64,000 nucleotides of DNA from Bombus terrestris (taxonomy: Eukaryota; Arthropoda; Insecta; Hymenoptera; Apidae), in NCBI RefSeq assembly GCF_910591885.1, contig NC_063271.1, positions 17,849,001-17,913,000 on the forward strand, in the 5' to 3' direction. Every line of letters starts with the position of its first letter. The stretch's first letter is position 1. Positions 1 to 13,455 of the stretch are shown here, in pieces. Made by a program: the position numbers and the translations under genes. The notes beneath the pieces are model-generated. The model saw only the letters and a list, made by a program, of their open reading frames with translations. It was not told the DNA's origin and searched no databases.

Positions 1-343
1 AAGGAAGAAATAATTCTGAGTTGTTATTATACAGCCCTGAACAAGGGTCACCCACAATTCGAGCTCCTTATCTCCCCTTAAATGTCTCAATTTATGACCT
101 CATTATGTCATTTCCAGCTAATACCTAGGTATTGTTGTACTCTTACTAGTAATGTGAATATGCTTATTTGTTGTATAGTTTCAACTTCAGAGTGATATTT
201 ATAATGATAAAAGATAAATTTATAGATGAAATATTCTATAAATTTATAGAATAATCAGAAATATTAATCACAAAAAGGTGACCTTATTATGTATATGTAG
301 TATGAAAATCCAATTTTTTCTGAAATAATTATTCTTATTTTAG
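1..343 (+). other. SdhA intron, 3' part
   Basis: AT-rich non-coding sequence that ends in a pyrimidine-rich tract and the TAG acceptor at 341-343, directly before the first SdhA exon in the window. I see no coding signal in it. Confidence 0.7.
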
Positions 344-2697
344 GTAAAATATATCAACGTGCTTTTGGTGGACAATCCCTGAAATTTGGGAAAGGTGGTC
401 AAGCTCACAGATGTTGCTGTGTAGCAGACAGAACAGGTCATTCTCTACTTCATACATTATACGGTCAATCATTAAGCTATGAGTGCAACTATTTTGTCGA
501 ATACTTTGCTCTGGATTTACTAATGGAGGATGGAGAGTGCAGAGGTGTGATTGCTCTTTGTTTGGAGGATGGTACACTCCATCGTTTTCATGCTAAAAAC
601 ACGGTACTAGCAACTGGAGGCTATGGGCGTGCATATTTTTCTTGTACATCTGCTCATACATGCACTGGTGATGGCACTGCAATGATATCTAGAGCTAATT
701 TGCCAAATCAGGACTTGGAATTTGTGCAATTCCATCCTACTGGTACAAAATAATGTGTAAACATTGATTTAATTCCTACATTCGTTTATGATATATTTAT
801 AACATTATTTCTGATTTTAGGAATATATGGAGCTGGTTGCCTCATCACAGAAGGCAGTCGCGGTGAAGGAGGCTATCTCGTTAATAGTGAAGGTGAAAGG
901 TTTATGGAACGTTATGCACCAGTCGCGAAAGATTTAGCCTCTAGGGACGTTGTATCTAGGTCTATGACTATAGAAATCCGGGAAGGCAGGTAAGTCGTAT
1001 AAATATATACATACATATATAGATTATTCTGAAATCATACAAAAGTGGAAATACATGATTTCTTTGAGGCAAAATAAATGGAAAATTCTTTTACTATCTG
1101 CACTGAATATCATTATACGATTTATTACTGTTTATATTAAACATTTGGGTAATTTCTCTACTAAGTAATCGTGCAATCTTAAAAATTCTTATGATAAAAA
1201 CAGATAAAAACTAGACTTTAGTCAAAGTTTATTATAAACATAAAATTTATATTTATTTATATTGATTTATTTTATTTCATCACTAAAAATTTAGATACAC
1301 TAACTGCATAGTTTTTTGATAGCTTATAAAAGAGTTATATGAGATTAACGATGGTTTATTTATCAATATTATGATTATGACTTAATTTTATTTAGAGGTG
1401 TTGGTCCAGAGAAAGATCATATCTATTTGCAACTCCATCATTTACCTCCTGAACAGTTAGCAGCCAGGCTACCTGGTATTTCAGAAACAGCAATGATATT
1501 TGCTGGAGTTGATGTAACAAGAGAACCTATTCCTGTTATACCTACGGTACATTATAATATGGGTATGTCCCCAGTTTTGTTTTTAAATTTCGATCCTAAA
1601 AGAAAGATACATTATTAAATGTTAAAAGTAATGTAAGCCTATTAGATAACAATTTCATATTATTAAAAATTTAATTATATAGGAGGAATACCTACAAACT
1701 ACAAAGGTCAGGTTCTAACAAGAAAAAATGACCAGGATACAGTTGTGCCTGGACTATATGCCTGTGGAGAATCAGCTTGCGCATCTGTTCATGGTGCCAA
1801 TCGTCTTGGTGCAAATTCATTATTAGATTTAGTTGTGTTTGGTCGTGCTTGTGCTAAAACAATCGCAGCGGAAAATAAGCCAGGAGAAATTATTGGTCCT
1901 CTGAAACCTGTTAGTGACATGTTTCTGCAATGATTATCGATTAGTATAATGCAAAATCCGATTATTGTAATTAATATATGTTTTAGAATGCTGGAGAAGA
2001 AAGTGTAGCAAATTTGGATTGGGTTAGAAATGCAAATGGCAGTATTTCTACGGCAGAATTGAGATTAAGCATGCAGAAAACTATGCAAACCCATGCAGCC
2101 GTATTCAGAACAGCTGAAACATTACAAGAAGGTAGAAATTCAATTGAAAATTAATTTAATTTAATTTAGAATTGTTGTAGAAATATTATAAATAGCGATT
2201 TAAAACTAAAATATTTTTTAATTCTACTAGGCTGTCAGAAGATGTCTGCTTTATACAACAAGTTGAGCGATCTGAAGGTGTCGGACAAATCTATGATCTG
2301 GAATTCTGATCTTGTAGAGTCTCTTGAATTACAAAACTTAATGATCAATGCTATGCAAACAATAGTAGCTGCGGAAAATAGGAAAGAAAGTCGCGGGGCT
2401 CATGCACGTGAAGATTTTAAAGATAGAATCGATGAATACGATTATAGTAAACCGATAGGAAACCAGAAGCCCAAATCACTGGATCAACATTGGCGAAAAC
2501 ACACACTTACAAAAATCAACCCCCGAACAGGCGAAGTAAATATCAAATTATATTCAAATTATATTCACTTTCTTTTTAAATAGCTTATTAAATTAAACTA
2601 AATTTTTCAGGTATCTATTGAGTTCAGACCAGTTATAGATAGTACTCTAGATAAACAAGAATGTGCGACGGTTCCACCTGCAATTCGTTCCTACTAG
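344..2697 (+). CDS. SdhA: Succinate dehydrogenase flavoprotein subunit, C-terminal three quarters (7 exons)
   Basis: SdhA is the FAD subunit of mitochondrial complex II; it oxidises succinate to fumarate at the matrix side of the inner membrane. Exons: 344-742, 821-989, 1396-1562, 1683-1909, 1987-2131, 2231-2535, 2611-2697. All have GT/AG borders and the reading phases join with no stop, giving about 498 residues of a family usually near 660. The N-terminal part, with the presequence and the HHTTGG FAD-linking segment, lies left of the window. Family marks seen in order: GKIYQRAFGGQ at the start, the VLATGGYGRAY dinucleotide-binding strand, DLEFVQFHPTG, ITEGSRGEGGYL, HLPPEQLAARLPGISETA, the FAD-contacting HGANRLGANSLLDLVVFGRA, RGAHAREDF with the catalytic-region arginine, and the ending VPPAIRSY-stop. 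The 1909/1910 donor is a less usual GTTAGT but keeps the frame. The gene looks intact and functional. It converges on pinocchio, which runs on the other strand. Confidence 0.96.
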
Positions 2698-2808
2698 AAT
2701 TCTGTTCGAAGTAAATATATAATTTTAGCCTGTCCTAGTCTTTTAATGAAATTTGTTCATGGTCATGTATTGTAAAATTGTCCGTACAATTGTTTAATTT
2801 TTGTACAG

Positions 2809-2964
2809 GACGGAACGATCGACAAGAAGAAGTTACCAATATCCTATCACTACAATGCAGCAACTTTATTTATTACTGCACGTGAACCATGTCGTACACC
2901 AAAGTGTAATTCTTGTCAATACTTGCACGCGTTGCAAGCAAGATTAGTTGTCCTTGTAGGATAA
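2809..2964 (+). other. SdhA 3' UTR segment, possible 3' UTR exon with a 51-codon open stretch
   Basis: Shortly after the SdhA stop there is a donor-like GTAAAT at 2711 and an acceptor-like TTTTTGTACAG ending at 2808. The sequence after it stays open in one frame from 2809 to a TAA at 2962-2964 and encodes a basic, Cys-containing peptide (CRTPKCNSCQYL inside it). The normal SdhA stop at 2695-2697 comes before the putative donor, so splicing here would only remodel the 3' UTR. I cannot tell whether this is a real 3' UTR intron or chance. Confidence 0.3.
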
Positions 2965-5900
2965 TGGTGCTGAGATTCTCTTTATTATTTCAAAGAAGAG
3001 TTTGACCGATCTCTTAGCAAATCAGTGCTGCGTTTATGTAAACTAAATAGTAAAATATTTTAGCGTGATTTAGGCAGCAAATAATTTCACGCACAGATTT
3101 TTTAAAGAGCAACGTTGCCCTTACCTTTATGTAGTCTTTTCAGTATTTGTCTCTTTGTGTAATTCTCAGTCGGAATGTCTTTTTCTACCGAACAGTTTTG
3201 CAAATTGTACCCAATAATATTAAGAACTATATAATGGAGATATTTTGTACGATAATTTATGAGTTAATATTCTCTAAAAATTGTACAGCAAAAGTATGCC
3301 ACTTTCAATGCGGCTATATACTTAAAGTTCACAGGTCAATATAGAAACAGTCTTAATTAAAGAGCAACAACTAGACTTAATGTGTTTGTGATCAAAACTC
3401 CCCAGTATTTGATATTTGATAGTAAAATTCATTCTTTTCTGATATAGCATAATTTTGTCCATGTTTTTAGTTTGGAGTGCTTATTTCAGTACTTATTTCA
3501 GCATTCAATATATAGTATGGTTTGTATCTTCTTTGATGATCAATCTATTTCTACATTGGCTATTACAGCAGTGTATTATTTTTATCGTACTATATATTTC
3601 ATGAAATATACAAATAAGTAATCTTGAAATAAGAAAGTGCATAAACAGAATAATGTACTTTGATATAATCCAACATGAGTGGATATGCTACACAGCATAA
3701 TAAAAATGTACATAAAATTGTCAATAAAAGAGAAACCTTCATATACTCCTTTTTATTTACTATATTATTTTTATAAAAAATTATTCTGCTGCGTAAATTA
3801 TGCGTGCCTTGCGTGTATAAAATTTTACTTTTCATATGTATGATTATTTTGTTGTATATATGTGTTATTTATTGTTATTTTGTGTTTATAAATAACACCA
3901 ACTTTTTTTGACGAATATCGTTTATTAAACCCATAATAATAATTTTAATGTTTTGGTCATAAATAAGAATTTTATTGATTAAATAAAAATTGCTACCAAA
4001 CGTTTTTTCTAAAGCATTAAACTAAAGCTTGCAGCTAGGCTAATACTTCAGAAAATGTTCATGAGTTATAGTTTAATATAAATGAGCATGGACTTGATGA
4101 ACATGTTCTCACATACGAAATATTACACTGTCAAGAAATATACAGATATGTTCAGAAATGAATCGTGCATAAATTATACAATCATTTCACGAAAACTAAT
4201 ATTAAAAACATTTCGGTGAACGGTTTAAGAAATGAATGAAATGGTATAAATTCAATAAAATTATTGGCACCAACATAAATGCTTCTTTTTGATCGTTTTT
4301 TCATATAAGCTACATATACATTATTTAGCTAAAACGGAGTAGAAACATATTATTACGTGGAAAATAGTAGAGAGTGACGTATTATTTAGCTACTTTTAAC
4401 TTCACAAATCTAAAATCGTATTTTACAATAAAATTGTCGTACATACGGTTATTTAAAGTTGAAAATTTTTCCATTGGAAACGTGGTATATTTTTAACTCA
4501 TAAAAAGAAATTTAATTCGCGTTTACTAGCTTTCTATACTGATTGATTTTTCAGAGTTCTGCTTCTTAGGTTAATTTTTGTGTTTCTTGGCACTTAGCAC
4601 AAACATTTAAGAGTGCAATCGCAAATGAAGACGTATTATATTTAGTATAATATACAGAAGTTCCTATATCTCTATGAAATCAATCTTTTACCACTCTGTA
4701 CGTATTTCCATCGTATACAATAGAAAGCTTCCATTTATAATTTAATAGTATAGGTCTATGATGTTAGATTGATGTGAGGTTATGGATTAGGTTATTTAAT
4801 TTTGTCTGAAGTTAATACGTCTTCAAATTTTAGATAAACTCTTCTTGCGCGTTATATTGCAAGTTCCTCATAATTATCAAGCAATTATTTGAATATAATG
4901 TATGTTATTTTTGAAAAAGATATAGTTTATCCAGCTTTCAATTAAAATTTAACTCCTAATTTTGATTCCGTAAATCTAATAATAAATACATATGCCATTC
5001 TTTCAGATATTAATCTTCTCGTTTCATATCTTTTAAACTACACTGATCCAAGATACTATCTTTTTACAAATTGATCTAATAACAGAAATTCATTTTGCTT
5101 TATAATCCCGTAAAATGGTACTTAAACCTCGAAAGTTGTGTGTTTTCGAGACCAATTTTACAGTAGCTAATAAAGAAAAGTCTAAATTGTAGTTTTTCGT
5201 CACAAAATAAGCGTGAAAATACTTATTGTAGATCCGTAAAATCGTGATATACACGCATGCGCGCGCATTTTGGAACTACTTATTCACGCTCTACTATCAT
5301 TTTGGATAAGTATTTTCTCGCTACTTTTGTCAAAATATAGCAGCGTTTCATTGTAGTGAAAGATATATAAAAACTTATGTACTGAATTCAAACAATGTTG
5401 CACCAATATTTATCAATTAACGAGGATATCCGCTAACCGACCACTATCAACGAAATGTGATTACAGCCCTGATTAATTCTTCCAAAAGCACACAGGCTGT
5501 ATCAGTTTGTCGGTCAATTGTTTCTGAGAGGCGAAATCATTTTAACTATTAATTCAATTAAAGTTTCAGCGGCTAATATATATTCCCAATGAAACGCGAT
5601 TCAAAACTTCTAGTAATACAAAGAGATCGAACGTGGTATTGTATCATATTTCTTGATCTATCAAGAAGCAATCGTCAGTAGCGAAAATTCCACGCAGTAG
5701 TTCTTCGCCTTTTTAAACCCAAATGTCTCTTGAATTCCCGATGACGATGAAGATGGTGACCTTTGCTTAAGCTCTCAGAAAATTCTTCGCTAATCGACCG
5801 TTCATGGTAATGCATCATCAAACATGAAGCCATGGAAGAAGAACGGGATTCATTGTTCGATGTTGTCCGTTCCGTTCTCGCTCCTCAGGAACATAATGTA

Positions 5901-6049
5901 TCATTTATACATCCAAAATCCACATTCACACATTTCCGACTCGCACAATGGTGGTGGGGTGACGCTATATGGATGGTGATGGATTAAGTCTTGTGCATGG
6001 TTGACGGTACACGACGACGTCTCTCTATGCATTTGTTGCTGAACATCGT
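2965..6049. other. SdhA 3' UTR remainder, intergenic gap and pinocchio 3' UTR
   Basis: AT-rich sequence between two convergent genes. No exon-like open frame with good splice sites and no transposon ends were seen. The part nearest 6050 must hold the pinocchio 3' UTR, but I found no convincing polyadenylation signal for it on the minus strand. Open frames on both strands around 5.9-6.2 kb are shadows of the last pinocchio exon. Confidence 0.5.
3723..3728 (+). terminator. Candidate SdhA polyadenylation signal AATAAA
   Basis: A clear AATAAA downstream of the SdhA stop that would give a 3' UTR of about 1 kb. Further AATAAA copies occur near 3.98 and 4.25 kb, so the choice of site is a guess. 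Confidence 0.3.
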
Positions 6050-6160
6050 TCACGACGTAGCTCGCAGTTTTTCCAACGCAGGCACCAATGGCTCCTCGAT
6101 GGAAGGACCGCAACTTAATCCACATTCACCAATCCATCTTGCTTTACCACTGGCGTGCGA
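6050..6160 (-). CDS. pino: pinocchio terminal coding exon
   Basis: Begins after an acceptor (TTTTTTATTTTACAG read on the minus strand) and encodes SHASGKARWIGECGLSCG followed by a short acidic/basic tail, ending LRATS and TGA at 6052-6050. It carries the last two cysteines of the Cys-rich region. Phase 0 at its 5' edge matches the previous exon. Confidence 0.85.
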   Translation of the reverse strand, partial: SHASGKARWIGECGLSCGPSIEEPLVPALEKLRATS

Positions 6161-9100
6161 CTGTAAAATAAAAAAATTTATTTTTCTATATTCTTGATTC
6201 ATTCATTTTATTATACTATAATGATCTATAATAGATGAACATTTTACTTAGTTTCAAAAAGACAAATGTGCTACGTCGTTGCATGCATGGTATTTTTGAA
6301 AATATAGCTACATATTATAATAAATTATAGCCATATGTTATAAATTATAACTATATATACATATATAATTCTTTTTACAACAGACAGTTACGCTATTTTT
6401 AATATACCGATATCAATTGCAATTTCATTAGTTCTAATTGTTCATAGAAAGTTACAATATAATTTATAGAACTTGTATACTTCCTGATAAAAAATATCAT
6501 AGTTCTTCTATTTTTAAAATATCTATTTCTTTAGAAACTCATTTTTTGTACTTAAAATTTTATATTCATTATAAAATTTTGTATATTCTTTATTTATGTA
6601 GCTATTTACATCATGTTCATTCTTCGTTATATTCTTATATGCAATTTCTTGATCTTCATTTATTGATTAAAAAAGGAGCTAAAAAAGCTTTATTGTTTAA
6701 GCTTAGCATTTATCGGCTGCTTCGCGTAACCAACTTTTAGAACTTATCACGAACAAGGCAGTCGTTAATATGACCTTCATGGTAACACGAGGCTATTATA
6801 GATGTCATGCGCAAAATCGATAAGAGTACAACTAGTCGTCTTACAGCTAATATCGAACATCTGATTAAAACATAAAAATTGATTTTATTATTCTATAATA
6901 TTCTATATTGTGCTTTTTTCTATTTTAATTCTTTGTCGAGACACGCCTAACATTATTAAGTTCATTGTGCTCGGATTAAAAATAAAAGTTTATTTATCTT
7001 TTTAAGGGAAGCAGATTTGCATTTCTTATTTCTACGCTAATGAGTCCTAATTTTACGGCATTTACAGGGTATATTATAGTTAAGAGAAGAAATAGATATA
7101 TACCATAGTAAGGTCGCGTTTCCACGAGGTGCGACAACGTCCGTCACAAAGTGGGCACGGCCGCTGAAGGGAATAGCCACCGCATTCGCTGCAGTCCAGA
7201 GAGACATGTTCTTCGCTCCACGAAACCCCACATCTATAAATAAAAAACGTCTTTAATGAAAGAGTTTATGATGTTTTAGACTTACGAGAGAAGGATCAAT
7301 TTCTTTCGTATCTATAACGTGGAAAAATATAATATCATAAGATAGAAATAATCTGCCTGTCCTCTTTCTGTTAATCAAAATACTAAAAATTATTATTTTG
7401 TTATCAAATGTATGTTACGTTAATCGAAAAAAGTAACTCGACTGGATAATATAGTCTCTTGATATCTTATTTCTATAATTATAAAATCATAAGGTGGAAG
7501 TAATTGTAAATCCAATAGGTTACGAAAATGTCTTAAGTTCAATCTCAGTGCACTGCATCGCGCGAGCTCTTGAGTACGTACGTGTAGCAATATGTAAGTT
7601 ACATATATATTTCTAAATTTATATAAACTAGATATTAAATAGCCCAGAAGTTTCTTTCGTTTTATAAGGAAATAATAGATGCACAACATTTTTTGTTCTA
7701 TTGCAACAAAATGGATCATACAGAATTCAATAAAATAATATAAAACAAAAAATGTTGTGTATCTATTATTTCCTTATAAAACGAAAGAAACTTTTGGGAC
7801 AACCTAATATTTATTATGCGTTTAAAGTAAATGTACAAGGCTTTGAATATACGTGACATTTAAAAAGATTATATATATTTTTTAAGGAATATTTAATTTT
7901 TAAGACAGGTACATCTTTAAAAATAATAAAGTTTTAAAAAACGACAATAAAATTGAAAAATTTCTAGAATTTTACAAGGTCGCAGTAACATTTTCAACCA
8001 AATCAACCATTTTGAATCATTCACACCAAAGTACCAGTGACGTAATAATCAGATTCTATTGGAACAATGGATTTCAAGAATTACGGAGTTTAAATCGGAT
8101 TTCTCCATGGCATTTGATGCGTCTAATACGCGACCAACGTCTAAAACATATTTAATCATCGCGACTCCGGATCATGTCGGATTCTATTACCGACCTATTA
8201 TTATCGACTCGACGTCAAGACAAGAGTTCAACTTTGCTTAGCCAATTACAAACCGTTCTCAGGATCCTTGCTGTTCGCGCTAATACATACAAGCATATGT
8301 TAATGTACATATAAAGCGCGGTCTTAATCACTCTCAATACTTGATCGTCAAGCGAAATGACAGAAATAGCGCATACAGAATGATTTTAAGACGATTACAG
8401 AAGTCAATAGCCTAACGAGAGTGTGTAATTCCTAGCTTATATTAAAAATTATACGAAGAAGGACCCAGTCAAGTGCATTATTTCTGATAGCTTCTACTTT
8501 TGAGCTAACTACAACATTTATCAATTTCTCTCGTTTAACATGGAGACGTGTAGTACGACTGTATATATTACTTTTGACGTAACAGATAAGTAATTATCAA
8601 ATTTCATACATCATTTTCTTGCTATTGTCGACATGTGCGCTTGATGCAACCTATAATTTTAGCGTATCTTTTAATGAATTATGGATTAAATTTTGACTTC
8701 TAAAACTTTAATATATCTAAGTTGGATACAAAGCAGTTTGCCCTTTATATCTTTAAATTTTTGTATTTTAATGTATTTTGGGAATACCTATTCTTTAAAA
8801 ATTTAGAACATCCTTATGTTTCAAGTTTTGATCATGGAGAAGTATTCACTATTAAAATCTATTTCTGAATAATTTAATCTATTAAATTTTATAATGAAAT
8901 CTTCTTAAATTGTAAATGAAAATTTATCATCAAATGTAGATATGAAAAAGTTTCGAGTTAATTTGTATTTCATATTCCCAATTCTAGACTGTTCATTTTC
9001 AAAGTTCATAGAAAAAACTTCTAAATTATCTCTACATCAATCTGTCCTAATGGAGTTTGATGACTTTTTTTAATTACTCTGTTATAACGTGCAAATAAGG

Positions 9101-12100
9101 AAAAAAATAATAAGAACGAAGAAGAGCAAGAAAATAATTTTTTTTAACGAAAATTTCTCATTTCTTATTTATTAATTATAATTGTAGCAGAATTAGTTTT
9201 CATATGCAACTCTGCACAACAAATTTATAATTTAGAACGGAATGGAAACTCACGTGAAGCAGGAGTTTAGTTGAGCACGAAGTTCCTCAATAGTAAGGAT
9301 CGTATCTTGATACTGAGGATGAGATCCTTGGAGGCCATCGTCGACGCTCCCGCATGAACTATGGCAGGATAAAGAGATATTGCTTCTGAAGAAACAAAAT
9401 AAATGCGGATTTTTAATATAGAATGCATCAGTTTCCTTATTAATGTTTATATACTTCATTTAATCTAAACTATAGCTATTATATTTATTATAAATATAGC
9501 TATCAAAATGATCGGATTTTTATTGCTTTTTTCAAATATTTAATTTCCTTTCACATCGCCACCATTTTTATATTTTAATTACACTTTTAAACAATCCGCA
9601 CGAAATAAGTTAGATAATCACAATTATATAATCACTCTTTTATCCTGGTATGAATAAACGGCTTTACGTAACGAAGGAAAGAATTTCAAAGAAAGATTTA
9701 AATCATTTTGTTAAAGATTACTGTATATAAACACGAATTGTGAATTTTAATCCACTTTTGCTCTATTAAATAGGAAAAATAAAGACAGTATATGCAGAGG
9801 GAAATGTTTTCTGTTAAAAGCATTTTCAATACTATATTCTTCCTATTGAAAAATATGCGGAATTTATAACATGGCACAATTTATCAAACGACCATAGGTA
9901 AATTAGATTTTTTAAACTAAAATAGACTGTCAAATATGATTCAACTAAACTGAAAGGCTGTCCTTGAAGATATTCGTTAGGATGTTCACTACTCACGTCA
10001 ATCGATAATCGGCATACTTTACATAAGCCTCATTCGAAAGATAAGTGTTTGCCTTTCTGGCTGTCAATTGAAATATATGACCACTACTTACAATGAATAT
10101 AGCAATTAATTATAAACTAGGATACCAAATAAAAGCTAATTCAATCTTTCTTCGCAAGATTTTACACTTAACATTTTGTCAATTAAAATACAAACTTATT
10201 CACAGGATTCTGTGGACAGTGTCCTTTACCGTTTGAGTCGCAAGCAGCGCGATCGCGCTGTTTAGATTTTGTATCAAAAAGACCCAGTACATTTGAACGT
10301 TACGGACGACTTCTTCTCAATAATTTTTATTGAACAAAACTTCAAATAGTACGCATATATAATAATATTTTTTCGATCCTGTTTTTTCAAAGACCCCTGG
10401 GACTCAAACAGTTAATCATCCAATTTAATAAAAGAAAAAGAAAGAATTAATAGATAACGAAAATTGATCCATATATCGATCAGTAGACAATTGAACAAGA
10501 GTATCAGCTGAAATCTTCCATCCTGCTTATCGTGTTTTGAGTGTTCGTCTACCTAAATCATGATCATGTGATAATTCTGAACATTCGAGAAAATAGAAAA
10601 TTGGTGGAACAAAAAAGAAGTAGGAAGAAGGATAATCCACTAAGTATGGATGCATATATATATATGTTAACATATGCAGCATGGAAATCAGGAAGAAAAA
10701 CGTTCCTTTCACGTGATAGTAACGTGGACGAGCGCGTAATAAGCGTTCGTGTAAGTTTATGCGCATATGAGAAAGAATGACGTGCAAATCTCAGAATCGG
10801 TAAATCGAGCTCTACTGTTTTTCTTTTCTACTACGAACTCATATGGGCTCTAACACTTCAGAATTTTTCAAGGAATCCAGGAAAAGAAAATAAGATGAGA
10901 ACTGGATAAAACTAGAAAACAGTTGTTTGCATTTTATGCAAAGATTTGTTGCAATATTGGGATAACTCGTTTGAATATAGGTCATGTTTCTGGCGTCAAG
11001 TGACGTATAAGTCACTTACATGAAATTATAGTTGATCAAGAATAAATGAATTTAATTGATTTTGAAAATGGTGTAAATATCTGTTATTATTTAATAAAAA
11101 GAGTAACTATGCAATAAAAACTTAAATTATTGTTTTTGGTATACCTAAAATTTATGCTAAAAATATTCACACGTTTTTAAATGCACTAAAATATAAACAA
11201 TGAAATGTATGTTAAGATCAAATATTATTTTTTTCTTATGTCCTTTATAAAATGTGTGAACCATTTATCTTTTTATCAACTTATACGAATCTTAAAACAA
11301 TAGATATGTAGTCATTTTACGGCATTAATCGTGTAAATATAAACCAGTATAATCAATAAGATGAATTGATAAGAATATAAGATAAAAATGTACGAGATAC
11401 AAACGTTCTATAATTTAGAAATTATTACTTTCTTAATTTATGTTTAGCAATAACAATTTTTGTGCTATAATGTTCTGATTCAGATTTTTCCCACCGAAAT
11501 TAGATTTTAATTTATCACGTATACATTTCAAACATACTTAGGCTAACAAATTTTTTTTAATTTACACACAAAGCAATTATGGAAATGTAATCATTTGATT
11601 CCATTCCAATCATGAAATATGTTCATTAACTTGAATATACGTTAATGTATTGACGGGGGTTTCCCGTAAGTTTCTTTTTTCTTATCTTCCTTACACTGGC
11701 GCGACGATCTAAGACATCAGATTAATCTATTGACTTACGCTGTAAACTCCGTACTGTTCACTTCTTTCGAGGCTATTGCATTCAGATAGGCCAACACAAA
11801 CAAAATCATTTCGTATTATCGACTGCCCTTCGAACAGTGTACAAAAATATGAAACGAACTTCCATATGCAGCTCACTCATTACACGGGAATCAACGTGGC
11901 TGTGTAGGCTGAAGGATCAAACGTCTGCCTTTCTCTCTCTCTCTCTCTCTCTCTCTTGCGCAGCAATTTCGAGAATTTCCGGCTGGCGCCAAGTATTAAT
12001 TAATGGCGACAAAACTAAGTAACGCACTGTAAAATACTTCATGGTATATACCATGTGGATACAAGTCTTATGAACTTCTGAACAAAACAATGCACGAAGT

Positions 12101-13421
12101 TAAGTTAAAGCGTTTAATGTCATGAGTTAAAATAGTTAGTGGTAACCTTAAGAAATTTTAAATTGAATTTATAAGGATGTTGCAACCGAGTGCTTGGTTA
12201 GAGAATTCTTGAGTTGGAAAATTTACGCGCAGATATCATTTCTTTTCGTGAAAATTCATCATCGTCTTCGGAAAACAGTTTACCAACTACATTTCGTTTG
12301 GCATTATTTAATCTACCATCGAAATTCCACCAAAATATTCATATTTTCAACGCGAGATTCAAAACATAAAGAATTTACAAACGACCCAAATAATTTAATT
12401 GCTGCTTGAAAAAGTAGTCGTGTCTCACAAGCAAATCAGATCCGGATCCGAATGTCGGTCGAGGTTTCTCTCCCTGTATACTCCGTATACTCGAATAATC
12501 CGTCAATAACGGTCTTTCGAAATTCCTACAGCATGCATTTGAATCAGCAATTTGGACATGAAAATAAATTAAAAAATTTAGAAAAATGGAAAATATAAAA
12601 GAGAAAGAAGAGAAGAGAAAATACCATCCATTTTATCGACACGCTGTTCGATCAATTTTTCCTAAACATTTAAATTCTACTTTGAAACACTTTTAATATT
12701 CATTAATTTTTTGGTATATTTATAAGTTGCTAGTATTTTTCCTTGCTTAATATAAATAATCTGTATCAACATTCATAGGAATTCCACGATAAAATATTTT
12801 TCAATAGGGAACTGACTTTGATCTTCTTCTTGTCCAGATAACACAGTCGAGACTTCCAGATATAATTGGTAACAAAGTTTTCGATTTGGTACCTTACTTT
12901 CTTCTACAAACTATCGTTGCATATAATCCTCCCACGTCTCTCATTTTCTGAACCTAATCTATCCCTTGATATTAAATTGACACGACGGTAGAAGATCAAT
13001 ATAACAGAAAGATAAATAACTAAATTTGCAAAGTCCGTTATAGAGAACAAAAGAATTAGATCTTTATAGAGTCAGACATAAGATTGTTCAAATCGTTCAA
13101 AAATAACAAAACAATGCATAGCACACATGACTCTTTATGTTTACCGCAGCTTGTTGTAAGGCATGCACGAAAGCTAAATGTTAGAAAATATATTTTACTT
13201 CTAGACATACAAACAATAAACTGCAACAATGATTTGTACGAAACTATGCAATACTTTACTAGCCTCAAAATAAAACGCAGCAGAACAATAGTATAGGTTG
13301 AAATCTAGCGTCTATTACGAGTGATCCGACAATTTCCTTTGCTAAAGTTGTCCTTCGTGGTTTCCTAGTACAGTAGCGTAACAGGTACAGATATCGTGGG
13401 CACGTCATTGCATTATGCAAA

Positions 13422-13455
<34 letters not shown>

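Noticed and set aside
5901..6197. Overlapping frames on both strands
   Set aside because: Shadows across the last pinocchio exon, whose true frame ends at 6050.
7037..7231. Minus-strand frame starting MGFRGAKNMSLW
   Set aside because: Shadow of the pinocchio Cys-rich exon in another phase; the phase used here joins both neighbouring exons.
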